The translations under genes were made by a program, and so were the position numbers. This document shows positions 26,121 to 35,740 of a DNA stretch of 64,000 bases, piece by piece (position 1 is the stretch's first letter; each line of letters opens with the position of its first letter). Source of the DNA: Pseudomonas sp. Tri1 (GTDB lineage: Bacteria > Pseudomonadota > Gammaproteobacteria > Pseudomonadales > Pseudomonadaceae); assembly GCF_017968885.1 (NCBI RefSeq), contig NZ_CP072913.1, positions 4,138,001-4,202,000 of the forward strand, read 5' to 3'. The notes under the pieces are model-generated. The model made no database searches. It saw nothing but the letters and a program-made list of their open reading frames with translations, and was not told the origin of the DNA.

Positions 26121-26207
26121 GTGGGCGCGAGCTTGCTCGCGATAGCGGTTGCACATCCAACAGTGATGGGACTGACAGATCGCAATCGCGAGCAAGCTCG
26201 CTCCCAC
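26121..26207. repeat. REPIN
   Basis: Forward unit 26121-26142 (one substitution) and reverse unit 26186-26207, separated by 43 bases, directly after the RarD-like gene. Confidence 0.9.
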
Positions 26208-26229
26208 ATTTTAATTTGCGCCGAGCAAT

Positions 26230-26267
26230 AAAAAGCCCGCCCGACATCACTGCCGGGCGGGCTTTTT
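26230..26267. terminator. Bidirectional rho-independent terminator
   Basis: Stem GCCCGCCCG (26235-26243) pairs with CGGGCGGGC (26254-26262), flanked by AAAAA and TTTTT. It serves hpd on the minus strand and the RarD-like gene on the plus strand. Confidence 0.92.
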
Positions 26268-26281
26268 AATGGGTTCAGGCC

Positions 26282-27358
26282 TTACTCGGTCGCCAGCACC
26301 CCACGCCGCACCTGGTCACGCTCGATAGACTCGAACAGCGCCTTGAAGTTGCCTTCGCCGAAACCATCGTCGCCCTTGCGCTGGATGAACTCGAAGAACA
26401 CCGGCCCCATCAGGGTTTCCGAGAATATCTGCAGCAGCAGGCGCCGGTCGCCCTGCTCGGAAGCACCGTCCAGCAGAATGCCCCGCGATCGCAGTTCATC
26501 CACTGGCTCGCCGTGGTTCGGCAGGCGGCCTTCGAGCATTTCGTAGTAGGTGTCCGGGGGCGCGGTCATGAAGCGCATGCCGATGCTTTTCAGCTTATCC
26601 CAGGTCTTGATCAGGTCATCGGTCAGGAATGCCACGTGCTGGATACCTTCGCCGTTGAACTGCATCAGGAACTCTTCGATCTGCCCGGCGCCCTTGGACG
26701 ACTCTTCGTTCAGCGGGATGCGGATCATGCCATCCGGGGCGGTCATGGCCTTGGAGGTCAGGCCGGTGTATTCGCCCTTGATGTCGAAATAACGGATCTC
26801 GCGGAAGTTGAACAGCTTCTCGTAGAAACCAGCCCAGTAGGCCATGCGCCCGCGATACACGTTGTGGGTCAGGTGGTCGATGATTTTCAGGCCGGCGCCA
26901 ACCGGATTGCGGTCAACGCCGTCGATAAACACGAAGTCGATGTCATAGATCGAGCTGCCTTCGCCAAACCGGTCGATCAGGTACAGCGGCGCGCCGCCGA
27001 TGCCTTTGATCGCTGGCAGGTTCAGCTCCATCGGGCCAGTTTCGATGTGGATCGGCTGGGCACCGAGCTCCAGGGCCCGCTTGTAGGCCTGCTGCGAATC
27101 CTTGACGCGGAACGCCATGCCGCACACTGACGGACCGTGTTCGGCCGCAAAGTACGAGGCCACGCTGTGAGGTTCGTTGTTGAGGATCAGGTTGATCGCA
27201 CCCTGGCGATACAGGTGCACGTCCTTGGAGCGGTGGGTGGCCACTTTGGTGAAGCCCATGATCTCGAAGATCGGCTCCAGGGTGTTGGGCGTAGGGGATG
27301 CGAATTCGATGAATTCAAAGCCCATCAGGCCCATTGGGTTTTCGTATAGATCTGCCAT
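26282..27358 (-). CDS. hpd: 4-Hydroxyphenylpyruvate dioxygenase
   Basis: 358 residues, the standard length of the Pseudomonas enzyme. Two vicinal-oxygen-chelate halves are present. The non-haem iron ligands are the His in [13 protein letters not shown], the His in [11 protein letters not shown] and the Glu in [21 protein letters not shown]. It converts 4-hydroxyphenylpyruvate to homogentisate in tyrosine catabolism and supplies the precursor of pyomelanin. ATG 27358 fits the family start MADLYENP; an upstream codon is not supported. The other homogentisate-pathway genes are not adjacent. Confidence 0.96.
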   Translation of the reverse strand: MADLYENPMGLMGFEFIEFASPTPNTLEPIFEIMGFTKVATHRSKDVHLYRQGAINLILNNEPHSVASYFAAEHGPSVCGMAFRVKDSQQAYKRALELGAQPIHIETGPMELNLPAIKGIGGAPLYLIDRFGEGSSIYDIDFVFIDGVDRNPVGAGLKIIDHLTHNVYRGRMAYWAGFYEKLFNFREIRYFDIKGEYTGLTSKAMTAPDGMIRIPLNEESSKGAGQIEEFLMQFNGEGIQHVAFLTDDLIKTWDKLKSIGMRFMTAPPDTYYEMLEGRLPNHGEPVDELRSRGILLDGASEQGDRRLLLQIFSETLMGPVFFEFIQRKGDDGFGEGNFKALFESIERDQVRRGVLATE

Positions 27359-27610
27359 GTTCGGCGCCTCATCATGCTTATCAATTAACAAAAAACGTTA
27401 GTTGCCAGTGATGCTGAGGACGAGCGGTGGCGCGCAGGAAATACCGCGAACGCTGCGGGCGAGGAAATCGCCGTAGATCAGTTGAAACCCAAGTATCTTC
27501 ATTGTCGACCCAAGGCTCTTGCGGGCGAGGCTTCTGCTGCCAGAAGACGTTTATTCTTATATGCGTAACTCGATTCTACACAGCGTAACCATATTTGTCC
27601 GCCTTCTGTA

Positions 27611-28555
27611 TCAAATCGCCTTTTTCGCCGTCCGTGCAAGGGGTTTGTTGCACAGGAAAATGCCCACCAGAATCACACCCCCGCCCACACACATCAGGGC
27701 CGTGAGCCGTTCGTCCAGCAGCACCGCCCCCAGCAGCACCGCCGTGAGCGGGTTGAGGGCGATGAACACACCGGAACGGGTCGCACCAATCCGACGAATG
27801 CCGTCGTACCAGGCGATGTAGGCCAGGGCCGAACCCAGCACGCCGAGGTACAGCAGGCTCAGCCATTGACGGATGTCCAACCCCCGGAGTACTTCGAAGC
27901 GAACCTGGCCGCCGGCCGCGCAGGCCAGCCACAACATCAACGTACCGAGCAGAATCGACCAGGTCACGGTCTGCAAGGGGCCAAGGCTTTCATTCAGGCT
28001 TCTGGAAAACAGCGAATAAATGCCCCAGCCCAGCACGCAGCCAAAAATCAGCAGATCGCCGACCCAGCCCTGTGCCGTACCCTGCAACAAAGCCGGATCG
28101 CGACTGACGATCACCACCCCTGCCCCGCCAATACACAGGACGATGCCCGTCACTTTCAAGCGGCCCAGCCGCTCCTTGAACAACCACCAGGACGCCAGCC
28201 CGATCACCGCCGGGTTCAAGGCGACGATCAACGAGGCTCGCGACGCATTGATGTACTGCAAGCCGTAAAAGAAGCACAGGTTATAGAAGAAGATGCCGAA
28301 GAACCCCAGGGCAGCCAATTGCAGCCCTTGCTTGAGGCTGGGCTTGACCAACGGGATTCCAGCCAGAGCGAGAAACACTAGCAGCGCGATACTGGCCAGC
28401 AGGAAACGCAGGCTGGCGGCGAACAAGGGCGCCAGGGCATCGGCAAGGATCCTGCCAGCCACAAAGGTGCCACCCCAGATCATGGTGACCATGGCGAGCT
28501 TCAGGTAGACCGGCAGGTCTGAAGGTGTTGGGACGGCTTGTTCGAGGGTTTTCAT
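27611..28555 (-). CDS. EamA/DMT-family transporter
   Basis: 314 residues, two EamA repeats with about ten helices (MVTMIWGGTFVAGRILAD opens the first; WGIYSLFSRSL the second). It is divergent from a LysR regulator across 129 bases, the usual layout of a metabolite exporter and its activator. Substrate unknown. The start ATG at 28555 is preceded by a plausible promoter region. The 252 bases between this gene and hpd contain no feature I can recognise. Confidence 0.88.
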   Translation of the reverse strand: MKTLEQAVPTPSDLPVYLKLAMVTMIWGGTFVAGRILADALAPLFAASLRFLLASIALLVFLALAGIPLVKPSLKQGLQLAALGFFGIFFYNLCFFYGLQYINASRASLIVALNPAVIGLASWWLFKERLGRLKVTGIVLCIGGAGVVIVSRDPALLQGTAQGWVGDLLIFGCVLGWGIYSLFSRSLNESLGPLQTVTWSILLGTLMLWLACAAGGQVRFEVLRGLDIRQWLSLLYLGVLGSALAYIAWYDGIRRIGATRSGVFIALNPLTAVLLGAVLLDERLTALMCVGGGVILVGIFLCNKPLARTAKKAI

Positions 28556-28684
28556 GGTTCACCAGAGCAGGCAAGAGACCACACCCACAACCTGTGGCTA
28601 CAAGGTTGCGTGTCGCTTTCTGATTCGAGTCAGATGCGTCATTATTTGATTCATGCTTGATCATCGTAAAATGAGTAATCCCTC

Positions 28685-29548
28685 ATGACCCTCACCCAGC
28701 TCGAAATCTTCTCCCTGGTCGCTGAGCTGCGTGGTTTCACCGCAGCGGCCACACGCTTGGGCATCGGCCAGTCAGCGGTGTCCCACGCCATCAAATCCCT
28801 GGAGCAAGAGCTGGGCGTGGAATTGCTCAGGCGTCATCAGTCCCAGGTGGAACTCAGTGACATTGGCGAGCAACTGTTGCTGCGCGCCCGGGCCATGCTC
28901 GGGCTGGCCAACACCCTGCGCCAGGAAGCCGCCGACGCCCGTGGCATGCGCCGTGGCACCTTGCGTATTGGCTCGTTCGGGCCGACGTCGTCGATGAAGC
29001 TGTTGCCCGCCATCCTGCAGCGCTACCGTGCGCTGCATCCAGGGATCGAGGTGCACATCGATGAAGGGCCGGATCGCCAAGTCATCCAGTGGCTGGATGA
29101 ACGACGGGTAGATGTCGGCTTCGTGGTGCTGCCCGAGGATCGTTTCGATACGTTCATGCTGATGGAGGATCAGATGGTCGCCCTGCTACCCACCCACCAT
29201 CCCCTCGCCGCCCAGGCCAGCCTGAGCCTCAAGGACCTGTGCAACGACCCGTTCGTGCTCACCGAGGCCGGATCGTCGGAGCTGGTGTCGCGCCTGTTCA
29301 ATGCCGCCCGGCTCACACCGAACGTGCGCTTTCGTTGCTCGCAACTGCTCAGCACCCTGGACGTCGTCAGCCGCGGCGAGGCGGTGAGTGTGGTTTCCGA
29401 AGGCTCGCTGCCGGGCGGCGATAACCCGGGTTTCGTCACACGGCCATTGTCGCCGCGAGTTCCGCGCCAGATTGGCCTCGCGGTATTGGACAGCCGCCAG
29501 GCCTCACCGGCGACCCTGGCCTTTATAGAACTGGCGCGGCAGTCATGA
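28685..29548 (+). CDS. LysR-family transcriptional regulator
   Basis: 287 residues. The N-terminal winged helix-turn-helix is clear: LTQLEIFSLVAELRGFTAAATRLGIGQSAVSHAIKSLEQELGVELLRR. The rest is a periplasmic-binding-like effector domain. Its gene is divergent from the EamA transporter, which it probably controls. Inducer unknown. It is followed by the CSS-EAL gene after 115 bases. Confidence 0.92.
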   Translation: MTLTQLEIFSLVAELRGFTAAATRLGIGQSAVSHAIKSLEQELGVELLRRHQSQVELSDIGEQLLLRARAMLGLANTLRQEAADARGMRRGTLRIGSFGPTSSMKLLPAILQRYRALHPGIEVHIDEGPDRQVIQWLDERRVDVGFVVLPEDRFDTFMLMEDQMVALLPTHHPLAAQASLSLKDLCNDPFVLTEAGSSELVSRLFNAARLTPNVRFRCSQLLSTLDVVSRGEAVSVVSEGSLPGGDNPGFVTRPLSPRVPRQIGLAVLDSRQASPATLAFIELARQS

Positions 29549-29663
29549 GCCTTGCGTACAACACAGAACCTGGGGGGCAAGGAACCGACAAGCCATCTAT
29601 CATGGTCGGCACCCAATGCTTTTCCCCCTTGCTGCCTTTCCCTTCTCGCCACAGGTTGTGCTG

Positions 29664-31226
29664 ATGCCCCTGACCGCCACACGCTCGCGCACGCGGCCCC
29701 GTCGCCACCTGATCACCCTGTTCTGTGGCCTGCTGCCGATACTGTCGGGGCTGGGTATCCTGTACATGCAGGCCGAACGGACGCTGGAGCAACACACCCG
29801 GCAGACGGCCGTAGAGCTGCTCAGGCAGGTCGAGTCGATGCTCGACAACACCGCCTTGTCGGCCCGTGAGCTGTTGCCCCTGGCCGGCCAGCCTTGCGAA
29901 GCGGCCAAGCTGGCCTTGCGCGAACAAGTGACACGCCGGCCCTTTGTTCGCTCGACCAATCTGGTACGAGACAACACCCTGTATTGCAGTTCGTTGTTTG
30001 GCGGCTTCGAAGAAAAAGTCGATCCGAACGATTATTACCAGGGCACGTTGTGGCTCATGAACGGCAACCCGGTCACCCCCGACACCGCACTGCTGATCTA
30101 TCGGCTCAACGAAGGCCCCCAAGGGGTATTGGCGACCGTAGATGGTTATTACCTGGCCAATGCCCTGCAGCTGATTGGCGGCCAGACTCGACTGCGGCTA
30201 CAAGTTGGGCCCAATTGGCTGGCGGAAGACGGCAAGGTCCGACAAACCCCACTGCCCGCACTGGCGGTCGCACAGAGCGGCCTCGCCTCAACACACTACC
30301 CCTTCAATGTTGAAGCCGGCTTTGATGAGGGGGAAGTCTGGCGCTATATGGCCCGGGAATATCCACCGCTGTTCAGCCTGCTGATCTTCTTCGGTGCCAT
30401 CGCCGGAGCACTCGGCCACTGGCTACAAAAACGCACCTCCTCCCCCAGTCGTGAACTGCAACGGGCCCTGGAGGCGGAAGAGTTCGTTCCCTATCTGCAA
30501 CCGGTGGTGCATGGCGACAGCAAGCGCTGGGCCGGCGTCGAAGTGCTGATGCGCTGGAACCATCCCAAGGAAGGCCTGGTGCGCCCGGACCTGTTCATTC
30601 CATTCGCTGAACACAGTGGCTTGATCGTGCCAATGACCCGCGCCTTGATGCAGCAGACCATGCACCTGCTGGCACCGCTTGCGCCAATGCTGGAGGCGCC
30701 GTTTCATGTCGGCATCAACATCACCGCCCGTCACTGCCAGGATTTGGCGCTGGTAGACGATTGCCGCGCGTTCCTGGACGCCTTCCCACCGGGTGCGATT
30801 GCACTGGTGCTGGAGCTGACCGAACGCGAGCTGATCGAACCCACCCCCGTTACCCATCAATTGTTCGAGCAGTTGCATGCGCTGGGGGTCAAGATCGCCA
30901 TCGACGACTTCGGCACGGGTCATTCCAGCCTGGGGTACTTGCGTCAGTTCAACGTGGACTTCCTGAAGATCGACCAGAGTTTTGTCGCGATGATCGGGGC
31001 CGATGCTCTGTCGCGTCACATCCTCGACAGCATCATCGAACTGTCGGGCAAGCTGGACTTGGAGATTGTTGCCGAGGGTGTCGAAACCGTTGAACAAAGC
31101 GATTACCTGGCGGCCCATGGGGTGAACTTTTTACAAGGTTATCTATTTGGCCGGCCGGTTAGCGGGCAAGACTTCATTGCCGCCTTGACCGCCATTAATG
31201 GCAATTACCCGCCGCCAGGCTATTGA
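29664..31226 (+). CDS. CSS-motif EAL phosphodiesterase
   Basis: 520 residues. Two membrane helices (about 17-38 and 225-245) flank a periplasmic domain holding the CSS motif in LYCSSLFG near residue 110. The C-terminal EAL domain reads VEVLMRW where EAL stands (the Glu and Leu positions are kept: EVL), followed by ELTERELIEP, DDFGTGHSSLGYL, KIDQSF and EGVET. CSS-EAL proteins are c-di-GMP phosphodiesterases controlled by disulfide formation and DSB/protease action in the periplasm. ATG 29664 is preferred over 29616, because the first helix then starts at the usual distance; ribosome-binding sites are weak for both. Confidence 0.88.
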   Translation: MPLTATRSRTRPRRHLITLFCGLLPILSGLGILYMQAERTLEQHTRQTAVELLRQVESMLDNTALSARELLPLAGQPCEAAKLALREQVTRRPFVRSTNLVRDNTLYCSSLFGGFEEKVDPNDYYQGTLWLMNGNPVTPDTALLIYRLNEGPQGVLATVDGYYLANALQLIGGQTRLRLQVGPNWLAEDGKVRQTPLPALAVAQSGLASTHYPFNVEAGFDEGEVWRYMAREYPPLFSLLIFFGAIAGALGHWLQKRTSSPSRELQRALEAEEFVPYLQPVVHGDSKRWAGVEVLMRWNHPKEGLVRPDLFIPFAEHSGLIVPMTRALMQQTMHLLAPLAPMLEAPFHVGINITARHCQDLALVDDCRAFLDAFPPGAIALVLELTERELIEPTPVTHQLFEQLHALGVKIAIDDFGTGHSSLGYLRQFNVDFLKIDQSFVAMIGADALSRHILDSIIELSGKLDLEIVAEGVETVEQSDYLAAHGVNFLQGYLFGRPVSGQDFIAALTAINGNYPPPGY

Positions 31227-31431
31227 CGAGGGCGCGCCAACAGATAAGAACGTTTGCTGTTGTTACATAACGAAAAAGTTACGATTTACACAATTCCAAT
31301 TAACTACTACAATTTTTTCTACCTGTGCTAGATAACAGGAGAGTCATTAGCACCGAGTCGCTTCAAGGCACTTGGCTTATAGCTTTGTTTGCGGTTGGTA
31401 TCAGCCAAACATTCTGATTGGAGTAACGATT

Positions 31432-31797
31432 TTGTCCAGACTCGCTGAATTTCGTGCAGCTGAAAAGGCCCTTCAAGAGCAGCTCAAGCAACTGGAATCG
31501 CTGAAGAACGATGCCGGGCTCAAGAAAGAAATCGAATTCGAAGAAAAGCTCCAGGGACTGATGAAAACCTACGGCAAGAGCCTGCGCGACATCATCGCGA
31601 TCCTTGACCCGAAGCCGTCCAAGGCTGGCTTGCCAGCGGCCAAGCCTGTTAAAACCCGCCGTGCACGCGTGGTCAAGGTTTACCAGAACCCACACACGGG
31701 TGAGTTGATCGAAACCAAGGGCGGCAACCACCGCGGCCTGAAAGCCTGGAAAGAACAATACGGTGCAGCCACCGTTGATTCCTGGTTGCGTGGTTGA
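31432..31797 (+). CDS. mvaU: MvaU-type H-NS family xenogeneic silencer
   Basis: 121 residues. N-terminal coiled-coil oligomerisation region (SRLAEFRAAEKALQEQLKQLE), a central linker, and the C-terminal AT-rich DNA-binding motif NPHTGELIETKGGNHRGLKAWK, nearly identical to P. aeruginosa MvaU. It silences AT-rich acquired genes and works together with MvaT. The start is a TTG at 31432 with GGAG 9-12 bases before it; no ATG or GTG fits the known N-terminus MSKLAEFRAAEKAL. The upstream 205 bases are unusually AT-rich, as expected for an autoregulated H-NS-type gene. A strong terminator follows. Confidence 0.93.
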   Translation: MSRLAEFRAAEKALQEQLKQLESLKNDAGLKKEIEFEEKLQGLMKTYGKSLRDIIAILDPKPSKAGLPAAKPVKTRRARVVKVYQNPHTGELIETKGGNHRGLKAWKEQYGAATVDSWLRG

Positions 31798-31810
31798 CAT
31801 TCCCCGGATG

Positions 31811-31840
31811 AAAAAGCCCTGAGTACACTCAGGGCTTTTT
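31811..31840. terminator. Bidirectional terminator after mvaU
   Basis: AAAAAGCCCTGAGT (31811-31824) pairs perfectly with ACTCAGGGCTTTTT (31827-31840). It also serves the convergent DUF4946-type gene. Confidence 0.93.
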
Positions 31841-31887
31841 ATGGGTTCAACTTCTGGATCCCACCACAGACGTATTGCGCTGCTACC

Positions 31888-32421
31888 CTATAGTTTCAGG
31901 CTATTTCGTACCGATTGTATTTCATCCTGGCTTTCAACAAATACTTGAGCCTGTCCCGCATAGGACAGCACATAAGCCCTGCCCTCATTTAGTGCCGCGA
32001 CGAGTGTCTGGGACAACACATGCCTGCCATTCTGCGTGATCGTGCAAGTCGTCTCCAAAGCGCTGACCCCGCCCAACATTGAAGAATGGATCTTATTACA
32101 CACACTTTGATAACCTCCCTGGAAAAAGTCCTTCTGGATCGACTTACGCATTTCCAGTAATACGCCTTGCAAGTTGACTTGATGATCAGGCTCGACGGAC
32201 GTCGTGGTCAATTCCATGACCATCACCGCATTGCCTGCGGCGTCGCTCTTGGTCGCCCGTTGCCGGGTGGTTCCCGGCGCCGCCGGGGCGGGTGCATCAG
32301 CGGGCAGCGGCTCGATGACCCAGCCCTGTGGCCACAGGACCTGCGGTTCGACCGCCTGGACACCGACACTCGCGATGGCGGCAAACAGCAGGACAAACAG
32401 CGAAAGAAACGGTCGAATCAT
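31888..32421 (-). CDS. Secreted DUF4946-type protein
   Basis: 177 residues with a signal peptide (MIRPFLSLFVLLFAAIASVGVQA). The mature protein has two cysteines likely to form a disulfide (SVCNK and TTCTI) and ends in a small alpha/beta region (LSYAGQAQVFVESQDEIQSVRNSL). I associate it with the Pseudomonas DUF4946 family, which has no known function. ATG 32421 is chosen because the signal peptide starts there. It is divergent from gloA. Confidence 0.7.
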   Translation of the reverse strand: MIRPFLSLFVLLFAAIASVGVQAVEPQVLWPQGWVIEPLPADAPAPAAPGTTRQRATKSDAAGNAVMVMELTTTSVEPDHQVNLQGVLLEMRKSIQKDFFQGGYQSVCNKIHSSMLGGVSALETTCTITQNGRHVLSQTLVAALNEGRAYVLSYAGQAQVFVESQDEIQSVRNSLKL

Positions 32422-32615
32422 TGCGGTGCACTCAAGGACGAAGCATAAAGTCTGAAGCCCACCGCAGAACCAGGCAATAGCCACACTCGGTTTGGCGATG
32501 TCGCCCCCCCTTGCGTATCATGGGCGCACCTGCATGGAAGCCACCCGACGCAAGCCCAGGAACCGTCACAGCACATTTGCGACGCCGTTTGCCCCACTTA
32601 TTTTCCGGAGGGCCC

Positions 32616-33137
32616 ATGAGCCTGCACGAACTCAATACTTTCCCGGGCGTCACCGCCCAACCCGATGCCGCCACAGCCAAATTCGTCTTCAACCACACCA
32701 TGCTGCGGGTCAAGGACATTACCAAGTCCCTGGATTTCTACACTCGCATATTGGGTTTCTCCCTGGTGGAAAAACGCGACTTCCCGGAAGCCGAATTCAG
32801 CCTGTATTTCCTGGCACTGGTGGACAAGAACCAGATTCCAGCAGATGCCGCAGCGCGTACCGAATGGATGAAGTCGATCCCTGGCATCCTCGAACTGACC
32901 CACAACCATGGCACCGAAAGCGATCCAGCGTTCGCCTATCACAACGGCAACACCGACCCGCGCGGCTTCGGCCACATTTGCGTCTCGGTGCCGGACATCG
33001 TCGCGGCCTGCGAGCGCTTCGAAGCACTGGGCTGCGATTTCCAGAAGCGCCTGAACGACGGCCGCATGAAGAGCCTGGCGTTCATCAAGGACCCGGACGG
33101 CTACTGGGTCGAAATCATCCAGCCTGCGCCACTGTAA
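32616..33137 (+). CDS. gloA: Lactoylglutathione lyase (glyoxalase I)
   Basis: 173 residues, longer form of the zinc/nickel enzyme as in yeast and Pseudomonas. Key segments are FNHTMLRVKDITKSLDFYTRILGFSL (metal His), ELTHNHGTE (metal Glu), GFGHICVSVPDI (metal His) and PDGYWVEIIQP (metal Glu). It converts the methylglyoxal-glutathione hemithioacetal to S-lactoylglutathione. ATG 32616 has GGAGG 7 bases upstream. A REPIN and terminator separate it from convergent ahpF. Confidence 0.95.
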   Translation: MSLHELNTFPGVTAQPDAATAKFVFNHTMLRVKDITKSLDFYTRILGFSLVEKRDFPEAEFSLYFLALVDKNQIPADAAARTEWMKSIPGILELTHNHGTESDPAFAYHNGNTDPRGFGHICVSVPDIVAACERFEALGCDFQKRLNDGRMKSLAFIKDPDGYWVEIIQPAPL

Positions 33138-33154
33138 AACCCCCACAAGCCATT

Positions 33155-33242
33155 GTGGGAGCGAGCTTGCTCGCGATGAGGGTGGCACATTCAGCATTGA
33201 GACAAGCTGACCCACCGCCATCGCGAGCAAGCTCGCTCCCAC
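33155..33242. repeat. REPIN
   Basis: Forward unit 33155-33176 and reverse unit 33221-33242, both perfect, between gloA and ahpF. Confidence 0.92.
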
Positions 33243-33259
33243 AGGGTGATGCGTGGTCC

Positions 33260-33301
33260 AAAACAAAACCCCATGGGCCAGGCCCATGGGGTTTTGTTTT
33301 T
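33260..33301. terminator. Bidirectional terminator between gloA and ahpF
   Basis: A 20-base perfect inverted repeat (AAAACAAAACCCCATGGGCC with its complement, 33260-33279 and 33281-33300) with A and T tracts on either side. Confidence 0.92.
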
Positions 33302-33316
33302 GCCACTATCGCCAGC

Positions 33317-34879
33317 TTATGCCGGCGCAGAGGTACGGATCAGGTGGTCGAAGGCGCTCAGCGAAGCCTTGGCCCCCTCGCCCACGGCGATCACGATCTG
33401 CTTGTACGGCACGGTGGTCACGTCACCGGCGGCGAAGACGCCAGGGATCGAAGTTTCACCCCGGGCATCGACGATGATCTCGCCACGTGGCGACAGCTCT
33501 ACCGTGCCTTTGAGCCAATCGGTGTTGGGCAACAGGCCGATCTGCACGAAGATCCCTTCCAGCGCCACGTCCAGCACTTCACCGCTTGGGCGGTCCTTGT
33601 AGCGCAAGCCGTTGACCTTCTGGCCATCCCCCATCACTTCGGTAGTCTGGGCGTTGGTGATCACGGTCACGTTCGGCAGACTGTGCAGCTTGCGTTGCAA
33701 CACCGCATCGGCACGCAATTGCACATCGAACTCCAGCAGGGTGACATGGGCCACGATACCGGCCAGGTCGATGGCCGCTTCGACACCGGAGTTACCGCCG
33801 CCAATCACCGCCACACGCTTGCCTTTGAACAGCGGACCGTCACAGTGCGGGCAGTACGCCACGCCCTTGTTGCGATATTGCTGCTCACCCGGCACGTTCA
33901 TTTCGCGCCAGCGGGCACCGGTCGCCAGGATCACGGTCTTGGCCTTGAGGCTCGCACCGCTGGCGAATTTGATTTCGTGCAGCGCGCCATCCTTGCCAGG
34001 CACCAATGCATCGGCGCGTTGCAGGTTCATGATGTCCACGTCGTACTGCTTGACGTGTTCTTCCAGGGCGACGGCCAGTTTCGGACCTTCGGTTTCCTGG
34101 ACCGAGATGAAGTTCTCGATGGCCATGGTGTCGAGCACCTGACCGCCGAAACGCTCGGCCGCGACACCGGTGCGGATACCTTTACGAGCGGCGTAGATCG
34201 CCGCCGAAGCACCGGCCGGGCCACCGCCGACGACCAGCACATCAAAAGCCTCTTTGGCGCTGATCTTCTCGGCCTGGCGCTCGATACCGCTGGTGTCGAT
34301 CTTGGCCAGAATCTCTTCCAGGCCCATGCGGCCTTGGCCGAAGTTCACGCCGTTCAGGTACACGCTCGGCACGGCCATGATCTGGCGTTCATCGACCTCA
34401 GCCTGGAACAACGCACCGTCGATGGCGACGTGGCGAATGTTCGGGTTCAGCACCGCCATCAGGTTCAGTGCCTGGACCACGTCCGGGCAGTTCTGGCACG
34501 ACAGCGAGAAATAGGTCTCGAAGTTGAACTCGCCCTTGAGGGCGCGGATCTGTTCGATGACTTCGACACTGGCCTTCGACGGGTGGCCGCCGACTTGCAG
34601 CAAGGCCAGCACCAGCGAAGTGAATTCGTGGCCCATCGGGATGCCGGCGAAACGCAGGCTGATATCGGCTCCCGGGCGATTCAACGAAAACGATGGCTTA
34701 CGCGCATCGGTGCCGTTGTCCAGTAAGGTGATTTGCTCGCAAAGACTGGCAACGTCTTTGAGTAGCGCAAGCATTTCCTGGGATTTCGCACCGTCGTCGA
34801 GGGAGGCGACGATCTCGATCGGCTGGGTGACCCGTTCCAGGTATGACTTCAACTGAGCTTTAAGATTGGCGTCCAACAT
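33317..34879 (-). CDS. ahpF: Alkyl hydroperoxide reductase subunit F
   Basis: 520 residues, full length. The N-terminal tandem thioredoxin-fold domain carries the CxxC SCQNCPD, which passes electrons to AhpC. FAD- and NADH-binding Rossmann segments follow ([36 protein letters not shown]), with the redox CxxC in [14 protein letters not shown] 34879 gives the family start [11 protein letters not shown]; an ATG at 34894 adds five residues not seen in homologues. It lies downstream of ahpC on the same strand, but a terminator stands between them, so read-through or a separate promoter sets its level. Confidence 0.96.
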   Translation of the reverse strand: MLDANLKAQLKSYLERVTQPIEIVASLDDGAKSQEMLALLKDVASLCEQITLLDNGTDARKPSFSLNRPGADISLRFAGIPMGHEFTSLVLALLQVGGHPSKASVEVIEQIRALKGEFNFETYFSLSCQNCPDVVQALNLMAVLNPNIRHVAIDGALFQAEVDERQIMAVPSVYLNGVNFGQGRMGLEEILAKIDTSGIERQAEKISAKEAFDVLVVGGGPAGASAAIYAARKGIRTGVAAERFGGQVLDTMAIENFISVQETEGPKLAVALEEHVKQYDVDIMNLQRADALVPGKDGALHEIKFASGASLKAKTVILATGARWREMNVPGEQQYRNKGVAYCPHCDGPLFKGKRVAVIGGGNSGVEAAIDLAGIVAHVTLLEFDVQLRADAVLQRKLHSLPNVTVITNAQTTEVMGDGQKVNGLRYKDRPSGEVLDVALEGIFVQIGLLPNTDWLKGTVELSPRGEIIVDARGETSIPGVFAAGDVTTVPYKQIVIAVGEGAKASLSAFDHLIRTSAPA

Positions 34880-34910
34880 ACGGGCGATTTCCATTTTTTG
34901 AATTTCAGAA

Positions 34911-34948
34911 AAAACAACGCCCGAGCGAATCTCGCCCGGGCGTTTTTT
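34911..34948. terminator. Terminator or attenuator between ahpC and ahpF
   Basis: AACGCCCG (34916-34923) pairs with CGGGCGTT (34937-34944), with A tract before and T tract after. It lies downstream of ahpC and 32 bases before the ahpF start. On the minus strand the run following the stem is also T-rich (complement of 34908-34915), so it can stop ahpC transcription and set the AhpC:AhpF ratio. Confidence 0.82.
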
Positions 34949-35003
34949 GGGGCGAAGCGGCTTGCTTGGTTAAGAGCTGATCGCCCTCGGATGACTCACA
35001 GAC

Positions 35004-35567
35004 TTAGATCTTGCCGACCAGGTCCAGGGACGGCGCCAGGGTGGCCTCGCCTTCTTTCCACTTGGCTGGGCAGACTTCACCCGGGTGAGCGGCGACGTAC
35101 TGAGCGGCCTTGACCTTGCGCAGCAGTTCGGAGGCGTCACGGCCTACACCGCCGTCGTTGATTTCAACGATCTTGATCTGGCCTTGTGGGTTGATCACGA
35201 AGGTACCGCGGTCAGCCAGGCCGACTTCTTCGATCAGCACGTCGAAGTTGCGGGAGATGACGTGGGTCGGGTCGCCGATCATGGTGTACTGGATCTTGCC
35301 AATGGCTGGCGAAGTGTTGTGCCAGGCAGCGTGGGCAAAGTGGGTGTCGGTCGACACGCTGTAGACTTCGACGCCCAGTTTCTGGAATTCGGCGTAGTTG
35401 TCGGCCAGGTCTTCCAGCTCGGTTGGGCAAACGAAGGTGAAGTCAGCTGGGTAGAAGAACACGACAGACCACTTGCCCTTCAGGTCGGCGTCCGATACTT
35501 CGACGAATTCGCCGTTTTTGAAGGCGGTAGCGTTGAACGGTTTAACTTGGCTGTTGATGATAGGCAT
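35004..35567 (-). CDS. ahpC: Alkyl hydroperoxide reductase subunit C (peroxiredoxin)
   Basis: 187 residues, typical 2-Cys peroxiredoxin. The peroxidatic Cys is in [13 protein letters not shown] and the resolving Cys in [11 protein letters not shown]. It reduces H2O2, organic peroxides and peroxynitrite, and is recycled by AhpF encoded downstream. A half-site resembling an OxyR box lies upstream, but it is not convincing. The start ATG at 35567 is preceded by a GGAG element. Confidence 0.97.
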   Translation of the reverse strand: MPIINSQVKPFNATAFKNGEFVEVSDADLKGKWSVVFFYPADFTFVCPTELEDLADNYAEFQKLGVEVYSVSTDTHFAHAAWHNTSPAIGKIQYTMIGDPTHVISRNFDVLIEEVGLADRGTFVINPQGQIKIVEINDGGVGRDASELLRKVKAAQYVAAHPGEVCPAKWKEGEATLAPSLDLVGKI

Positions 35568-35701
35568 CGATGTTTCTCCATCAGGGTTGAAAAGTTGATG
35601 GAGGGAATCTTATCCACTCATTCCCGGGCTGGCTCATTGGCAAACCTCATGCGAATGATTGGTTTTGGCTATCAGCCGCTAAATAGATAGAAGAAAACTT
35701 A

Positions 35702-35729
35702 ATATGGCGAGCAAGCGCGCTCGCCATAT
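35702..35729 (-). terminator. Hairpin downstream of gor
   Basis: ATATGGCGAGC (35702-35712) pairs with GCTCGCCATAT (35719-35729). It starts 12 bases after the gor stop on the minus strand. The T tract after it is imperfect. The core GCGAGCAAGC resembles a decayed REP unit. Confidence 0.6.
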
Positions 35730-35740
35730 CTTCGTTGGGG

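Noticed and set aside
27359..27610. Possible small gene between hpd and the EamA transporter
   Set aside because: No frame with a ribosome-binding site and plausible composition; treated as intergenic.
35658..35694. OxyR box upstream of ahpC
   Set aside because: Only ATTG-N7-CTAT (35658-35672) fits; the third and fourth tetranucleotides at the required 11-base steps do not match.
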